From assembly GCA_029262295.1 (NCBI GenBank), contig JAJCZR010000035.1, positions 1 through 64,000 on the forward strand: DNA of 64,000 nt, written 5' to 3'. Positions within the stretch are counted from its first letter, which is position 1. Each line of letters starts with the position of its first letter. This DNA is from Deltaproteobacteria bacterium. GTDB taxonomy: Bacteria; Desulfobacterota_D; UBA1144; Nemesobacterales; Nemesobacteraceae. Of the stretch, positions 34,425 through 43,233 are shown piece after piece. Under the pieces are notes generated by a model. It saw only the letters and a list, made by a program, of their open reading frames with translations, searched no databases and was not told the origin of the DNA. Position numbers and translations under genes: made by a program.

Positions 34425-34916
34425 ATGAAATCAAGTGTATTTAAGTTATTGACGATAATGTTGTTGCTAATAGTTGTTGTACCAATATTTGGATGTGGTG
34501 AGAAAAAAGAAAACCTAGATTATTTGGGATTGGTAACAGTTGAAAGTAAAAAAGAGTTTGATGAAACTTTTATCTTTCTTCAGGAGATCCTCAAGGCCAA
34601 CCCCGCAATTACTATCTTTGCAATTGTTGACCATTCTGCAAATGCAGATGGTGTTGGGCTTTCACTTCGTCCAACAAAGCTTATAATCTTTGGTAACCCA
34701 ATTCTTGGCACTCCACTAATGCAAAACTCACAGACTATGGGAATTGATCTTCCCCAAAAATTTCTTATTTATGAAGATGAAAAGGGAAACGTGTTTGTAG
34801 ATTATAACGACCCTGCTTATCTTGCCGGGCGTCACGGTATTAAAAATAGTGATGAGATAATAAACAAGATTGCAGGGGCTTTACAAAAACTTTCAAAAGG
34901 TGTCGCAGCACCCTAA
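34425..34916 (+). CDS. DUF302-like lipoprotein
   Basis: The ATG at 34425 is chosen because AGGAG ends just before an earlier ATG at 34419, leaving it no spacing. The product has a lipoprotein signal (LIVVVPIFGCG) with the lipobox Cys near residue 25. The mature part has EFDETFIFLQEILKANPAITIFAIVDHSANA and PTKLIIFGNPILGTPLMQ, then DLPQKFLIYED, the DUF302 fold pattern. The family is of unknown function, often in the envelope. Confidence 0.82.
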   Translation: MKSSVFKLLTIMLLLIVVVPIFGCGEKKENLDYLGLVTVESKKEFDETFIFLQEILKANPAITIFAIVDHSANADGVGLSLRPTKLIIFGNPILGTPLMQNSQTMGIDLPQKFLIYEDEKGNVFVDYNDPAYLAGRHGIKNSDEIINKIAGALQKLSKGVAAP

Positions 34917-35030
34917 TTGATTAATTAGCTTTCTATATTGCCAGGCACTTATGCTGATCTTAAAATATTATGCGGATTGTAATTCACTATAGTAAAAACT
35001 CAATTATTTTAGAAAAAGGAGGAAGATTAA

Positions 35031-36056
35031 ATGAAATTTGGAATAGGATATTTTAGTATGCAGTCACCGCCCCACAACCCAAGACCTCACAGGGAGCTTT
35101 ACAGCGAGATGCTTGAAGAAGTAAAGCTCGCAGACCAGATGGGTTTTGAATCTGCATGGCTCACAGAGCACCATTTTCTTGATGATGGTTATTGCCCCTC
35201 ACTTATGGCAACTGCTGCAGCAATGGCTGCTGTTACAAAAAAAATGAGAATAGGTACCGGAATTTTGCTAATGCCTCTTTACGATCCAGTAAAAGTGGCT
35301 GAAGATGCAGCTGTGGTTGACCTTATCTCAGGTGGAAGATTCATTATGGGCCTCGGACTTGGCTATAGGCAGGAAGAGTTTGATGCCTTTGGAAGAACAT
35401 TAAAGGAAAGAAAAGGGCGTATGGAAGAAAGTCTCGAAATTTTAACTAAAAGCTGGGCAGATGAGAGTTTCACTTATAATGGAAAATACTATCAACTCGA
35501 TAATATAAACGTCACACCAAAACCAGTCCAAAAACCTATACCACTATGTATTGGCGCATTTACAGAACCAGCAATAAGAAGGGCTGCAAGGGTTGGCGCA
35601 TTTCTTTTTATTCCTGCAATCGGGGTTATTCCTATTATTAAAGCCCTTTTTGATATGCATTCTACGTTTTTAAAAGAATATGGTAGAAACCCGGATGATT
35701 TTGAAAAACCTCTAGTAAGAGAAATCTATATTTCTGATAAAAAAAGAGATGATGCATGGGAAGATATAAAGGAAAGTGTTACCTATACCGCAAAAGGATA
35801 CGCTTCATGGGGGTCAATGATTGATTGGGAAGGAAACCTTATAACAGATCCAACTAACCCAATAATCTATGATGTTGCAAAAGATCAGACAATCATGGGC
35901 ACACCTGAAGAATGTGTTGAGCAAATTAAGGAATATCAGGAAGGAACTCCAATGGATAACCTTGTTTGCAGGTTTAAGTTTCCCGGAATTTCCCATGAGG
36001 AAGCGAAAAGATCAATGAACCTTTTTGTTGATAAGGTTATGCCTCACGTAAGCTAA
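35031..36056 (+). CDS. LLM class flavin-dependent oxidoreductase
   Basis: The 341-residue TIM-barrel enzyme has the luciferase-like landmarks: MKFGIGYFSMQSP start, AWLTEHHFLDDGYCPS near residue 43, MRIGTGILLMPLYDPVKVAEDAAVVDLISGGRF near 75, and LGLGYRQEEFDAFG near 107. Members use reduced FMN or F420 to oxidise varied substrates. Substrate and cofactor supply are not evident from the neighbours. AAGGAGG lies seven bases before the start. Confidence 0.9.
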   Translation: MKFGIGYFSMQSPPHNPRPHRELYSEMLEEVKLADQMGFESAWLTEHHFLDDGYCPSLMATAAAMAAVTKKMRIGTGILLMPLYDPVKVAEDAAVVDLISGGRFIMGLGLGYRQEEFDAFGRTLKERKGRMEESLEILTKSWADESFTYNGKYYQLDNINVTPKPVQKPIPLCIGAFTEPAIRRAARVGAFLFIPAIGVIPIIKALFDMHSTFLKEYGRNPDDFEKPLVREIYISDKKRDDAWEDIKESVTYTAKGYASWGSMIDWEGNLITDPTNPIIYDVAKDQTIMGTPEECVEQIKEYQEGTPMDNLVCRFKFPGISHEEAKRSMNLFVDKVMPHVS

Positions 36057-36105
36057 TTTGAAATTTAATTTTGAACTTTGCCGCTAAGTCTTATATTAAT
36101 ACTTC

Positions 36106-36780
36106 ATGATAAGGCTTAGTAAAATCTCAAAGGCTGTTGGCATTGAAAATAATAACCACTACATAATAAAGGATATTTCTTTTACTCTCGACTCAAAAAA
36201 GTTGGGAGTAATTTCCGGGCGAAGTGGAGCGGGAAAAACAACCCTTCTTCATTTAATTGCCGGACTTGATATTCCAACAGATGGAGAATGTTGGGTTGAT
36301 GAAACTTGCATCAGCAAACTTGATTCTGAGAAAAGGGCAAAGTTTCGTCTTGAGAATATAGGCTTTGTATTTCAGTCTTTTAACTTTCTGGCAAGCCTCA
36401 CAATTTCCGAAAATATTTCTGTGCCAGCATATCTTAATAATGGAATTAAAAACTCTGATATAGCCCAAAAGGTAAAAAGTATTACTGAGATACTTGGAAT
36501 TGATTCGCTACTTGACCGTTATCCAAATGAAGTTTCAGGTGGTGAAATTCAAAGGGCAAGTATTGCCAGGGCTTTAATAAATAATCCTAAAATTGTTCTT
36601 GCTGATGAACCTACGGGGAATCTTGATACAGAAAATAGGGAAATTGTTCTTCAGTCTTTTAAAAGGATTATTTCTGAGTTTGGAGTGACTGTTCTTATGG
36701 TTACACATGATAAGGAACTTGAAAAATCAGCTGACACAATCTTTCATCTTAATGATGGTGTGCTTTTGGAAGCGAAATAG
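36106..36780 (+). CDS. ABC transporter ATP-binding protein (LolD/MacB class, AttE-like)
   Basis: The 224-residue ATPase has Walker A GRSGAGKTTLLHL near residue 40, the Q-loop FVFQSFNFLASLT, signature VSGGEIQRASIARAL near 143 and Walker B IVLADEPTGNLDT. This is the class that works with FtsX/MacB-type permeases to move lipoproteins or peptides without a transport cavity. It is followed by such a permease and a lipocalin-like AttH protein, giving an AttEFGH-type set. Confidence 0.9.
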   Translation: MIRLSKISKAVGIENNNHYIIKDISFTLDSKKLGVISGRSGAGKTTLLHLIAGLDIPTDGECWVDETCISKLDSEKRAKFRLENIGFVFQSFNFLASLTISENISVPAYLNNGIKNSDIAQKVKSITEILGIDSLLDRYPNEVSGGEIQRASIARALINNPKIVLADEPTGNLDTENREIVLQSFKRIISEFGVTVLMVTHDKELEKSADTIFHLNDGVLLEAK

Positions 36781-36873
36781 ATTTTCCATGTCATGCTTCA
36801 GCAAGGCCAATTAATAAAGATAAAAAATAATCTCCATTCATAAAACCCTTTCTTCCCTTATACTTAACTCCCG

Positions 36874-39363
36874 ATGAACTTTTTGATACTATTTAAACTT
36901 CTCTCCCTAAATTATTTCAAAAAACACCGATTCAAAATCCTTTTTGCAATTCTGGGGATGTCGACAGGGATTGCAATATATGTGACAACCGGAATTTACA
37001 AAGACACTATTTATTATGATGTTAAGCAAAAAGAAAAACTGGTTCAGCAATCAGAAAAATGGATAATCCGTTCTGAAAATGGAAGGATTTCAGAAGAAGC
37101 TATTCCAAAACTCTGGGAACTTGGGATTTTTAAAAAGTTATATCCAAAATCCGAACGCTTTGAATATATTCTCAATAATAAAAAAGAACCTGAACTTATT
37201 AAATTTGTTGGAGTTGATCTACTTAGGCTTTTTAATCAGCAAAGCCAGCAAAATTTTAATGTTACTGAAAATCAAATACCCGTTTTTGCTTCTAACTATT
37301 TTAAAAAAGGCGACTCATTTAGTTTTCAAAAAAGTAATATTACTAAAAAAGTTTATATAAGTGAGGTTATTCCAGAAAGTTCGAATGAACTGCCTTTAAT
37401 TGTTACGGACATTTCTATTTTTCAATCTCTTTTCTCAGATCAGGGGTTTATTGATGAGCTTGAAGTAAAGTTAAAAGCTGATTTACTGAAAGAAGATATC
37501 CAGAATCTTCTTGGCTTGGTTGATGGCAAGCTCGTTATTATTCAGCAAAATAAAAATCTTGAAAGTAAACAATCCCTTTCCGATGCGTTTTTGGTGAACC
37601 TGCAGTTTTTTTCAATAATTGCTCTGGTAATAAGTGTGCTGCTTATCTACCAATTTTATAGATTCATACTAATAGAGAGGGAGGCAGATTTTTCAAAACT
37701 GAAATCAATTGGTATGTCTAATAAAGATGTATTTGCACTACTTTTTTTTGAACTTATTTTTATTGGTGTCATTTGTGGTGTGACAGGATTATTGCTCGGA
37801 CTTTTGGTCTCAAAACTTTCACTCAGATTTATAGTATCGACAGTTAATAACTTTTATTATAACGTCGATTCACAGTCCATATATTTTACCCTGCGGTTAT
37901 TTTTCATTTCCCTTCTTATTGGAGTATCAGGTTGTCTTTTGGCAGGAGTGCACCCTCTAACACGTTTTTTAAGCAAGACCTCACCAATAAAAACTGCAAA
38001 AAGCGAAAAGTTTTCTAAAGTCCTAAAAACTTACAAATGGCTTTTTGTAATTGGAGCAGTATTACTTGCAGCTATCTTTTTTATTCTAAACTCAGGCTAC
38101 GGGATTAAACCAACGCACCTTAGTTTTTTGAGTGTGACTTTTTTTTCAGCCGGGATGTTCTTAATACTTCCCTATCTTTTAAGAAAGTTGGGTTCTGTAA
38201 TTGCAAGACTAAAGGTATTTTCACCACTCAAATCCAAAGCCTCTATTTCATATATAAATCAAACTTTAATAAGGCAGTGTTTCTTCATACTCTCCCTCGG
38301 AATACTTATTGGTTTTGTAATAAGTCTTGTCATTTTTATTGTGAGTTTCAGGCAGACAATAACAAACTGGATAGAGCAGGTAACCCCTGCTGATGTTTAC
38401 GTGCAATCATCTTTAAATTTAATACAGGAGCCCTATCCAATATCAAAAGATGTTTTTGAATATATTACCAATCACCCATCTGTTGAAAAATATGATTACA
38501 TCTCACGATATAAATACTCATATAACAAAACTCCACTACAAATCAGGTCGAGCAGGTTTGAAATACTCAGAGATGAACAACGTCTTAAGTTTAAATCACT
38601 TGCTGGGTCAATTGAAAATATTGGTGAAGGCTGGCTATTTATCTCCGAGCCTTTCCAAAAGAGGTATGGTAAAAATACGGGAGATGAGATCACTATTTAC
38701 GGAGATAAATCTCAAAAGACTTTTAAGATAATGGGCGTTTTCTACGACTATGTTTCAAATAAAGGAACAATGTTAATTGATGTGGATATGGGTAAAAAAC
38801 TCTTTAAGCAAAATGAGGTTCACGGGACAACTGTTTACAATATTTCGCCTGAGCAAACTACCATTTTAGAAAAAGAACTAAAGGAAAGGTTTCCTAAAGA
38901 AAACTTGTTCATTAATAACAAGAAGCAACTAAGAGAGGCAACTCTCAACACTTTTGATCGTACATTCTATATTGTCTGGTTTTTAGCAATCCTGGCTTCA
39001 CTAATTTCGGTTGTTACCCTTATAAACTCAACATCTATGGTGTTTCTGGAAAGGCTATTTGAATTTAGCCAGCTTCGTGCAATAGGTGCATCCACAAAAG
39101 AGCTCCTTTCACTTCTTTGGGCGCAAATGTCGATTTTAAGTTTTTATTCTATAATAGTTGCTTACATTTGCAGCTTCGGCTTTATAAACATTCTCGATAA
39201 GATTAACTGGGCATTTTTTGGTTGGAGCATTGATCTTGTGTTTAGCTGGAAGCCTTATGCTCTAAGTTTTCTTCTTCTTTTTTTACTAACTTATCTGACA
39301 ATCAAGATTCCGTTTAAAAGAATGATTAGCAACATGAAACTTTATGGACTTAGAAATGAATAA
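36874..39363 (+). CDS. FtsX-like ABC transporter permease (AttFG-like fusion)
   Basis: The 829-residue permease has one helix near the N-terminus (FKILFAILGMSTGIAIYVTTG), a long periplasmic part, then two FtsX-type blocks: helices near 245-375 with EADFSKLKSIGMSNKDVFALL, and near 710-815 with FEFSQLRAIGASTKELLSLLW. The repeated SIGMSNKDV/AIGASTKEL loops are the coupling helices facing the ATPase. The size fits two permease halves joined in one chain. It runs into attH-like with an 8-base overlap. Confidence 0.88.
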   Translation: MNFLILFKLLSLNYFKKHRFKILFAILGMSTGIAIYVTTGIYKDTIYYDVKQKEKLVQQSEKWIIRSENGRISEEAIPKLWELGIFKKLYPKSERFEYILNNKKEPELIKFVGVDLLRLFNQQSQQNFNVTENQIPVFASNYFKKGDSFSFQKSNITKKVYISEVIPESSNELPLIVTDISIFQSLFSDQGFIDELEVKLKADLLKEDIQNLLGLVDGKLVIIQQNKNLESKQSLSDAFLVNLQFFSIIALVISVLLIYQFYRFILIEREADFSKLKSIGMSNKDVFALLFFELIFIGVICGVTGLLLGLLVSKLSLRFIVSTVNNFYYNVDSQSIYFTLRLFFISLLIGVSGCLLAGVHPLTRFLSKTSPIKTAKSEKFSKVLKTYKWLFVIGAVLLAAIFFILNSGYGIKPTHLSFLSVTFFSAGMFLILPYLLRKLGSVIARLKVFSPLKSKASISYINQTLIRQCFFILSLGILIGFVISLVIFIVSFRQTITNWIEQVTPADVYVQSSLNLIQEPYPISKDVFEYITNHPSVEKYDYISRYKYSYNKTPLQIRSSRFEILRDEQRLKFKSLAGSIENIGEGWLFISEPFQKRYGKNTGDEITIYGDKSQKTFKIMGVFYDYVSNKGTMLIDVDMGKKLFKQNEVHGTTVYNISPEQTTILEKELKERFPKENLFINNKKQLREATLNTFDRTFYIVWFLAILASLISVVTLINSTSMVFLERLFEFSQLRAIGASTKELLSLLWAQMSILSFYSIIVAYICSFGFINILDKINWAFFGWSIDLVFSWKPYALSFLLLFLLTYLTIKIPFKRMISNMKLYGLRNE

Positions 39364-40402
39364 AACATTAGCTTTATTAATAATAGTCTTTTTCTTTACT
39401 GCTTTTGCCAATGCAAAGGAGTTTCGTCAAGCAATTGGGCCTTATAATTGGTCATTTCCTAGGGATCATGGAGCGCATCCAGAGTTTGAATCAGAGTGGT
39501 GGTATTTCACAGGTCATCTTGAAGCTGAAAAACAAACCTTTGGTTTTGAACTCACAATATTCCGTTTTGCAAATCCGTTCTCGAAAAATCTAAAATCAAA
39601 CTGGGCATCAGATCAGGTCTATTTAACCCATTTTACAATCACGGATGAAAAAAATGAGAAGTTTTATAAATATGAACTGATGAACAGAGAAGTATTTAAT
39701 TTTGCCGGTGCAAGCGAAGAAAAATTAAAGGTCTGGAATGGAGACTATTTAATCGAGCAAAAAGGAACGGAACTTATTATCAAAGCTGAGATCAGTGAGG
39801 CAAAGCTTGATCTTGTTTTAGATTTTGATGTTGAGTCAGTCTTGAACGGCAAAAAAGGTTTAAGCCAAAAAGGTAAAGAACAAGGAAATGCTTCTTACTA
39901 CTACTCAATTCCGAGAATAATTGGTAATGGACAGCTTCAAATAAAAGATAAAAGTTATGAAATTAATAAAGCCTCAGTCTGGATGGACAGAGAGTTTTTT
40001 ACAATTCCTGAATCTGAGAATAGTGGATGGGACTGGTTTTCAATTCAGTTTGATGATGGGGAAACTCTTATGGTTTATCAAATAAGAAATAATGATGGTA
40101 AACCAACTCAGTTTTCTTCAGGGACTTACATTAATAAAAATGGCAAACAGTATAATTTGAATAATAATGATTTTAGACTCACGCCACTTGAATTCTGGAA
40201 AAGCCTCGAATCAAAGTCCAACTATCCACTCAGGTGGAGTCTAACAATTCCCGATCATAAAATTGATGTGATTGTTACTCCAGTAATGAATAATCAGGAA
40301 CTTATACTGGAAGAGTTTTTAAACCTTAATTATTGGGAAGGAAGGTGCCATGTTTCCGGTTCAAAAACAGGTCAGGCGTATATGGAACTTGTGGGGTATT
40401 AA
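39356..40402 (+). CDS. AttH/CrtC-like lipocalin-family protein
   Basis: The start is ATG 39356 (MNKTLALL), which gives a clear signal peptide (to AFANAKEF). The mature protein has EFESEWWYFTGHLEAE near residue 45, TFGFELTIFRF, and MDREFFTIPESENSGWDWFSIQFDDGETLMVYQIR near 205, the duplicated beta-barrel pattern of AttH and carotenoid 1,2-hydratase relatives. In the family this protein is the exported partner of AttEFG transporters; its ligand is unknown. It overlaps the permease by eight bases. Confidence 0.88.
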   Translation: MNKTLALLIIVFFFTAFANAKEFRQAIGPYNWSFPRDHGAHPEFESEWWYFTGHLEAEKQTFGFELTIFRFANPFSKNLKSNWASDQVYLTHFTITDEKNEKFYKYELMNREVFNFAGASEEKLKVWNGDYLIEQKGTELIIKAEISEAKLDLVLDFDVESVLNGKKGLSQKGKEQGNASYYYSIPRIIGNGQLQIKDKSYEINKASVWMDREFFTIPESENSGWDWFSIQFDDGETLMVYQIRNNDGKPTQFSSGTYINKNGKQYNLNNNDFRLTPLEFWKSLESKSNYPLRWSLTIPDHKIDVIVTPVMNNQELILEEFLNLNYWEGRCHVSGSKTGQAYMELVGY

Positions 40403-40421
40403 TATTAAAACAGTTGAAATC

Positions 40422-40856
40422 TCAATAAGCAGGCACAATCTCCATTTCCTCTCCGTAAATCTCAAGCTCAAAACCATCTGGATCAAGAAAGTGATAGGCT
40501 ACAATCTTTCCTTTATCATTTTTCTTTTCTTCAATAAATTCTACGTTCTTTTTCGCTAAACTTTCTTTTGCAATTTCAAGCTTATTCACTTTAAAAGCAA
40601 TATGGCAGACTGATTCAATAATATCAGGATCAACATTCTTGTTAGGATTCTCAGTGAGTGCTACAAATGATTTTTCTTTAATTCCGAGAAAAGATTTTTT
40701 ATTTCCACCATCTTTTCTTCCATCATAAAGAATTACAAGTCCTAAAACCCCTGAATAAAACTTTATTGATCTGTCCATATCCTTAACTATTATTGCCACA
40801 TGATCAATACCGGAAATCATCGGATCTTTTGAGCGTATATTGTCGAGTATGTTCAT
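40422..40856 (-). CDS. Glyoxalase/VOC superfamily protein
   Basis: The 144-residue protein has ISGIDHVAIIVKDMDRSIKFYSGVLG near residue 15 and VCHIAFKVNKLE, then YHFLDPDGFELEIYGEE. The His and Glu positions match metal ligands of VOC enzymes such as glyoxalase I and dioxygenase-like lyases. The first 12 residues before ISGIDH may be an artefact; ATG 40820 is an alternative start. The substrate is not predictable. Confidence 0.78.
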   Translation of the reverse strand: MNILDNIRSKDPMISGIDHVAIIVKDMDRSIKFYSGVLGLVILYDGRKDGGNKKSFLGIKEKSFVALTENPNKNVDPDIIESVCHIAFKVNKLEIAKESLAKKNVEFIEEKKNDKGKIVAYHFLDPDGFELEIYGEEMEIVPAY

Positions 40857-40996
40857 AAGGGCATTTTAAATCAATAATCAGATTTAATAAAGCTGTTTTA
40901 CTAATATGTTAAACTAGAAATAAACCAGTGGCGGTTAACAAAAAATTAATATTGATCATTTATCTTTGATGAAATTACTTTTTGAGGTGAAATAAA

Positions 40997-41467
40997 ATGT
41001 CTGATGTAAAAGCAATTCCAGATGGTTTTTCAACGGTTACACCACATCTTGTTTGCAGAAACTGCGGCGATGCGATTGAGTTTTATAAAAAGGCTTTTGG
41101 TGCTGAAGATATGGGAAAAATGCTTGAGCCTAATACAGGTAAAATCATCCATGCTTCGATTAAATTGGGTAACTCAATGATTATGCTTGTTGATCACTTT
41201 CCCAACTGGGATAATGCAAGCCCTGAATCCTTAGGAGGCACACCTGTTACAATCCATCTTTACGTCGAAGATGCGGATTCATTTATAGAAAAAGCTGTTG
41301 AAGCTGGGGCAAAAGTTACGATGGAACTCATGGATTCATTTTGGGGTGACAGATATGGAAAGATTGTTGACCCATTTGGTCATGAGTGGTCAATTGCAAC
41401 GCACATAAAGGATGTTTCACCAGAAGAAATGGAAGAAGCAGCAAAGCAGATGTTTAGTCAACAGTGA
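40997..41467 (+). CDS. PhnB-like VOC family protein
   Basis: The 156-residue protein begins VTPHLVCRNCGDAIEFYKKAFGAEDMGKM, then HASIKLGNSMIMLVDHFP, VTIHLYVEDADSFIEKAVEAGA and FWGDRYGKIVDPFGHEWSIATH. This is the PhnB/DUF1428-type glyoxalase-like family, often called 3-demethylubiquinone methyltransferase-like although function is rarely shown. GAGGTG precedes the start. It stands alone on the transcript. Confidence 0.82.
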   Translation: MSDVKAIPDGFSTVTPHLVCRNCGDAIEFYKKAFGAEDMGKMLEPNTGKIIHASIKLGNSMIMLVDHFPNWDNASPESLGGTPVTIHLYVEDADSFIEKAVEAGAKVTMELMDSFWGDRYGKIVDPFGHEWSIATHIKDVSPEEMEEAAKQMFSQQ

Positions 41468-41501
41468 TTTGAATAGACTTAAAAGAGAAGTCATCTAAAT
41501 C

Positions 41502-41565
41502 GTCACCCTGAACTCGTTTCAGGGTCTGTTTTAATATTAGATTCTGAAATAAATTCAGAATGACA
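41502..41565. repeat. Double-hairpin intergenic repeat
   Basis: GTCACCCTGAACTCGTTTCAGGGTCT forms one hairpin, written here as CCCTGAA with TTCAGGG. AGATTCTGAAATAAATTCAGAAT forms a second, TTCTGAA with TTCAGAA, and the element ends TGACA. The ends GTCA/TGAC are inverted. It resembles common REP-like elements and shares the TGACA end with the 146-bp element. Confidence 0.6.
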
Positions 41566-41593
41566 AATAATAATTAATGAGGAGTAAATACTT

Positions 41594-42362
41594 ATGTCTA
41601 AACTACAAGGGAAAACAGCATTAATTACAGGCGGCGGCACCGGAATTGGAAAAGCCACAGCACACCTTTTTGCCAAAGAAGGGGCTGATGTCTATATCAC
41701 GGGAAGAAGAGAAGGAAAGTTGCAGGAAGTGCAGCAGGAAGCAAAAAAAAAATGGCATTGATATAGGCTATTTTCAAAGCGATGTATCAATTGAGGGTGA
41801 TTGTGAAAATGTAGTAAAACAACTAATAGATAAGAAAGGTCAGATAGATATTCTTTTTAATAATGCAGGAGTGCTTATTCCAGGTACAACTCATGAAACA
41901 CCCACTGATACATGGGAAAAAATCTTTGATATAAATGTGAAGGGCACTTATTTTATGTCTAAATATACTATTCCTCACATGCTTGAAAAAGGTAATGGTG
42001 TAATAGTAAATAATTCTTCAGTTGTTGGCCTCAAAGGTTTTCCTGGACTTGCTGCTTATGTTGCTTCAAAAGGTGCAGTAACTCAGCTAACAAAAACAAT
42101 GGCACTTGAATACGCAGATAAAGGTATAAGGGTAAACGCAATCTGCCCCGGAGCAATTGAAACACCAATGGTTGTGGATGATTTCTTTGATAAAGTTGAA
42201 GATCCAGAAGCTGCAAGAGAATATCTGACATCATTTCACCCTCAGGGAAGACTTGGGCAAAGTGATGAAATTGCAAATGCTGTAATGTTTCTCTGTGATG
42301 ACAATGTAGGTTTTATGACTGGAAATATGCTTTCAGTGGATGGCGGCTGGATAGCTAAATAG
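41594..42362 (+). pseudogene. Short-chain dehydrogenase, frameshifted in a run of ten A
   Basis: GAGGAG and ATG 41594 begin [20 protein letters not shown], the SDR cofactor loop. The frame hits a stop eight codons after a run of ten A (41743-41752). Removing one A joins it to the downstream frame, which carries NNAG, the catalytic segment VVGLKGFPGLAAYVASKGAV with Tyr and Lys, and ICPGAIETPMV. A complete SDR of about 255 residues would result. The cause may be sequencing error, a real mutation, slippage or phase variation; the sequence alone cannot decide. Confidence 0.8.
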
Positions 42363-42404
42363 GATTAAGTGTTTTTAATAACAAATAACTAATGGAGGTT
42401 TAAT

Positions 42405-43025
42405 ATGAGTAAAGTTTTATATTTAAAAGGTTCCCCGAGAGATAGATCACATTCTACTGCAGTGGCAGAAGCATTTATTGATAGTTACAAACAAAAAAAT
42501 CCTGATGATGAAATAAAAGTTTTAAACGTATTTGAAAAAAAACTTCCTGCATTTGACGGTTTTATAATAAATGCCAAATACAATATTATGCACGGAAATG
42601 ATCACAGCGATGCGGAGAAAAATGCCTGGAAGGAAGTTGAAGAAATAATAGAAGAGTTTAAATCAGCTGACAAATATATCATCTCAACAGGAATGTGGAA
42701 TTTTGGGATTCCTTATAGATTAAAGCAGTATATTGATATCATCACGCAGCCAGGCTATACGTTTTCATTTTCTCCTGAAGAAGGCTACAGTGGCCTTATT
42801 ACTGGAAAACCTATTTTTATTTCGTACGCGAGAGGTGGAGAATATCCCCCTGGAACTGATGCAGAAAACATGGATTTTCAGAAAAGGTATCTTGATTTTC
42901 TCTTGGGTTTTATTGGATTTACTGATATTAAGTCAGTAGTAATCGAACCAACTCTCACAGATCAGGCTCAGAAAAAAAGAGAGGAAGCTATTGAGAAAGC
43001 TAAAGAGATTGCAAAATCATTTTAA
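42405..43025 (+). CDS. azoR: FMN-dependent NADH:quinone/azo oxidoreductase
   Basis: The 206-residue flavodoxin-like protein opens KVLYLKGSPRDRSHSTAVAEAFI, the FMN phosphate loop, and carries TGMWNFGIPYRLKQYIDIITQPGYTF near residue 95, typical of AzoR. The family reduces quinones by two electrons and can cleave azo dyes. GGAGG lies in front of the start. It follows the SDR gene by 42 bases and may share its transcript. Confidence 0.88.
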   Translation: MSKVLYLKGSPRDRSHSTAVAEAFIDSYKQKNPDDEIKVLNVFEKKLPAFDGFIINAKYNIMHGNDHSDAEKNAWKEVEEIIEEFKSADKYIISTGMWNFGIPYRLKQYIDIITQPGYTFSFSPEEGYSGLITGKPIFISYARGGEYPPGTDAENMDFQKRYLDFLLGFIGFTDIKSVVIEPTLTDQAQKKREEAIEKAKEIAKSF

Positions 43026-43233
43026 TTATTAAGTCTAAAGAATCACAAATGCATCTATAGCTTTTAGTGGAGGAATTTCTGGACTAAAATTTGATCTTAT
43101 ATAAAGAACATTAAACTATGTAAGAAATATATTCGAAGGTATTATAAATTTCCTATGTCATACTTGAGTGAAGCATCTAGATTCTTCATTCGTATCACTC
43201 TTTCATATTCTTAATGACAGTCAGGTGAATAAC

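Noticed and set aside
43168-43233. Longer start for the RND adaptor
   Set aside because: The extra codons read through sequence like the dispersed TGTCAT repeat and would place the lipoprotein signal internally.
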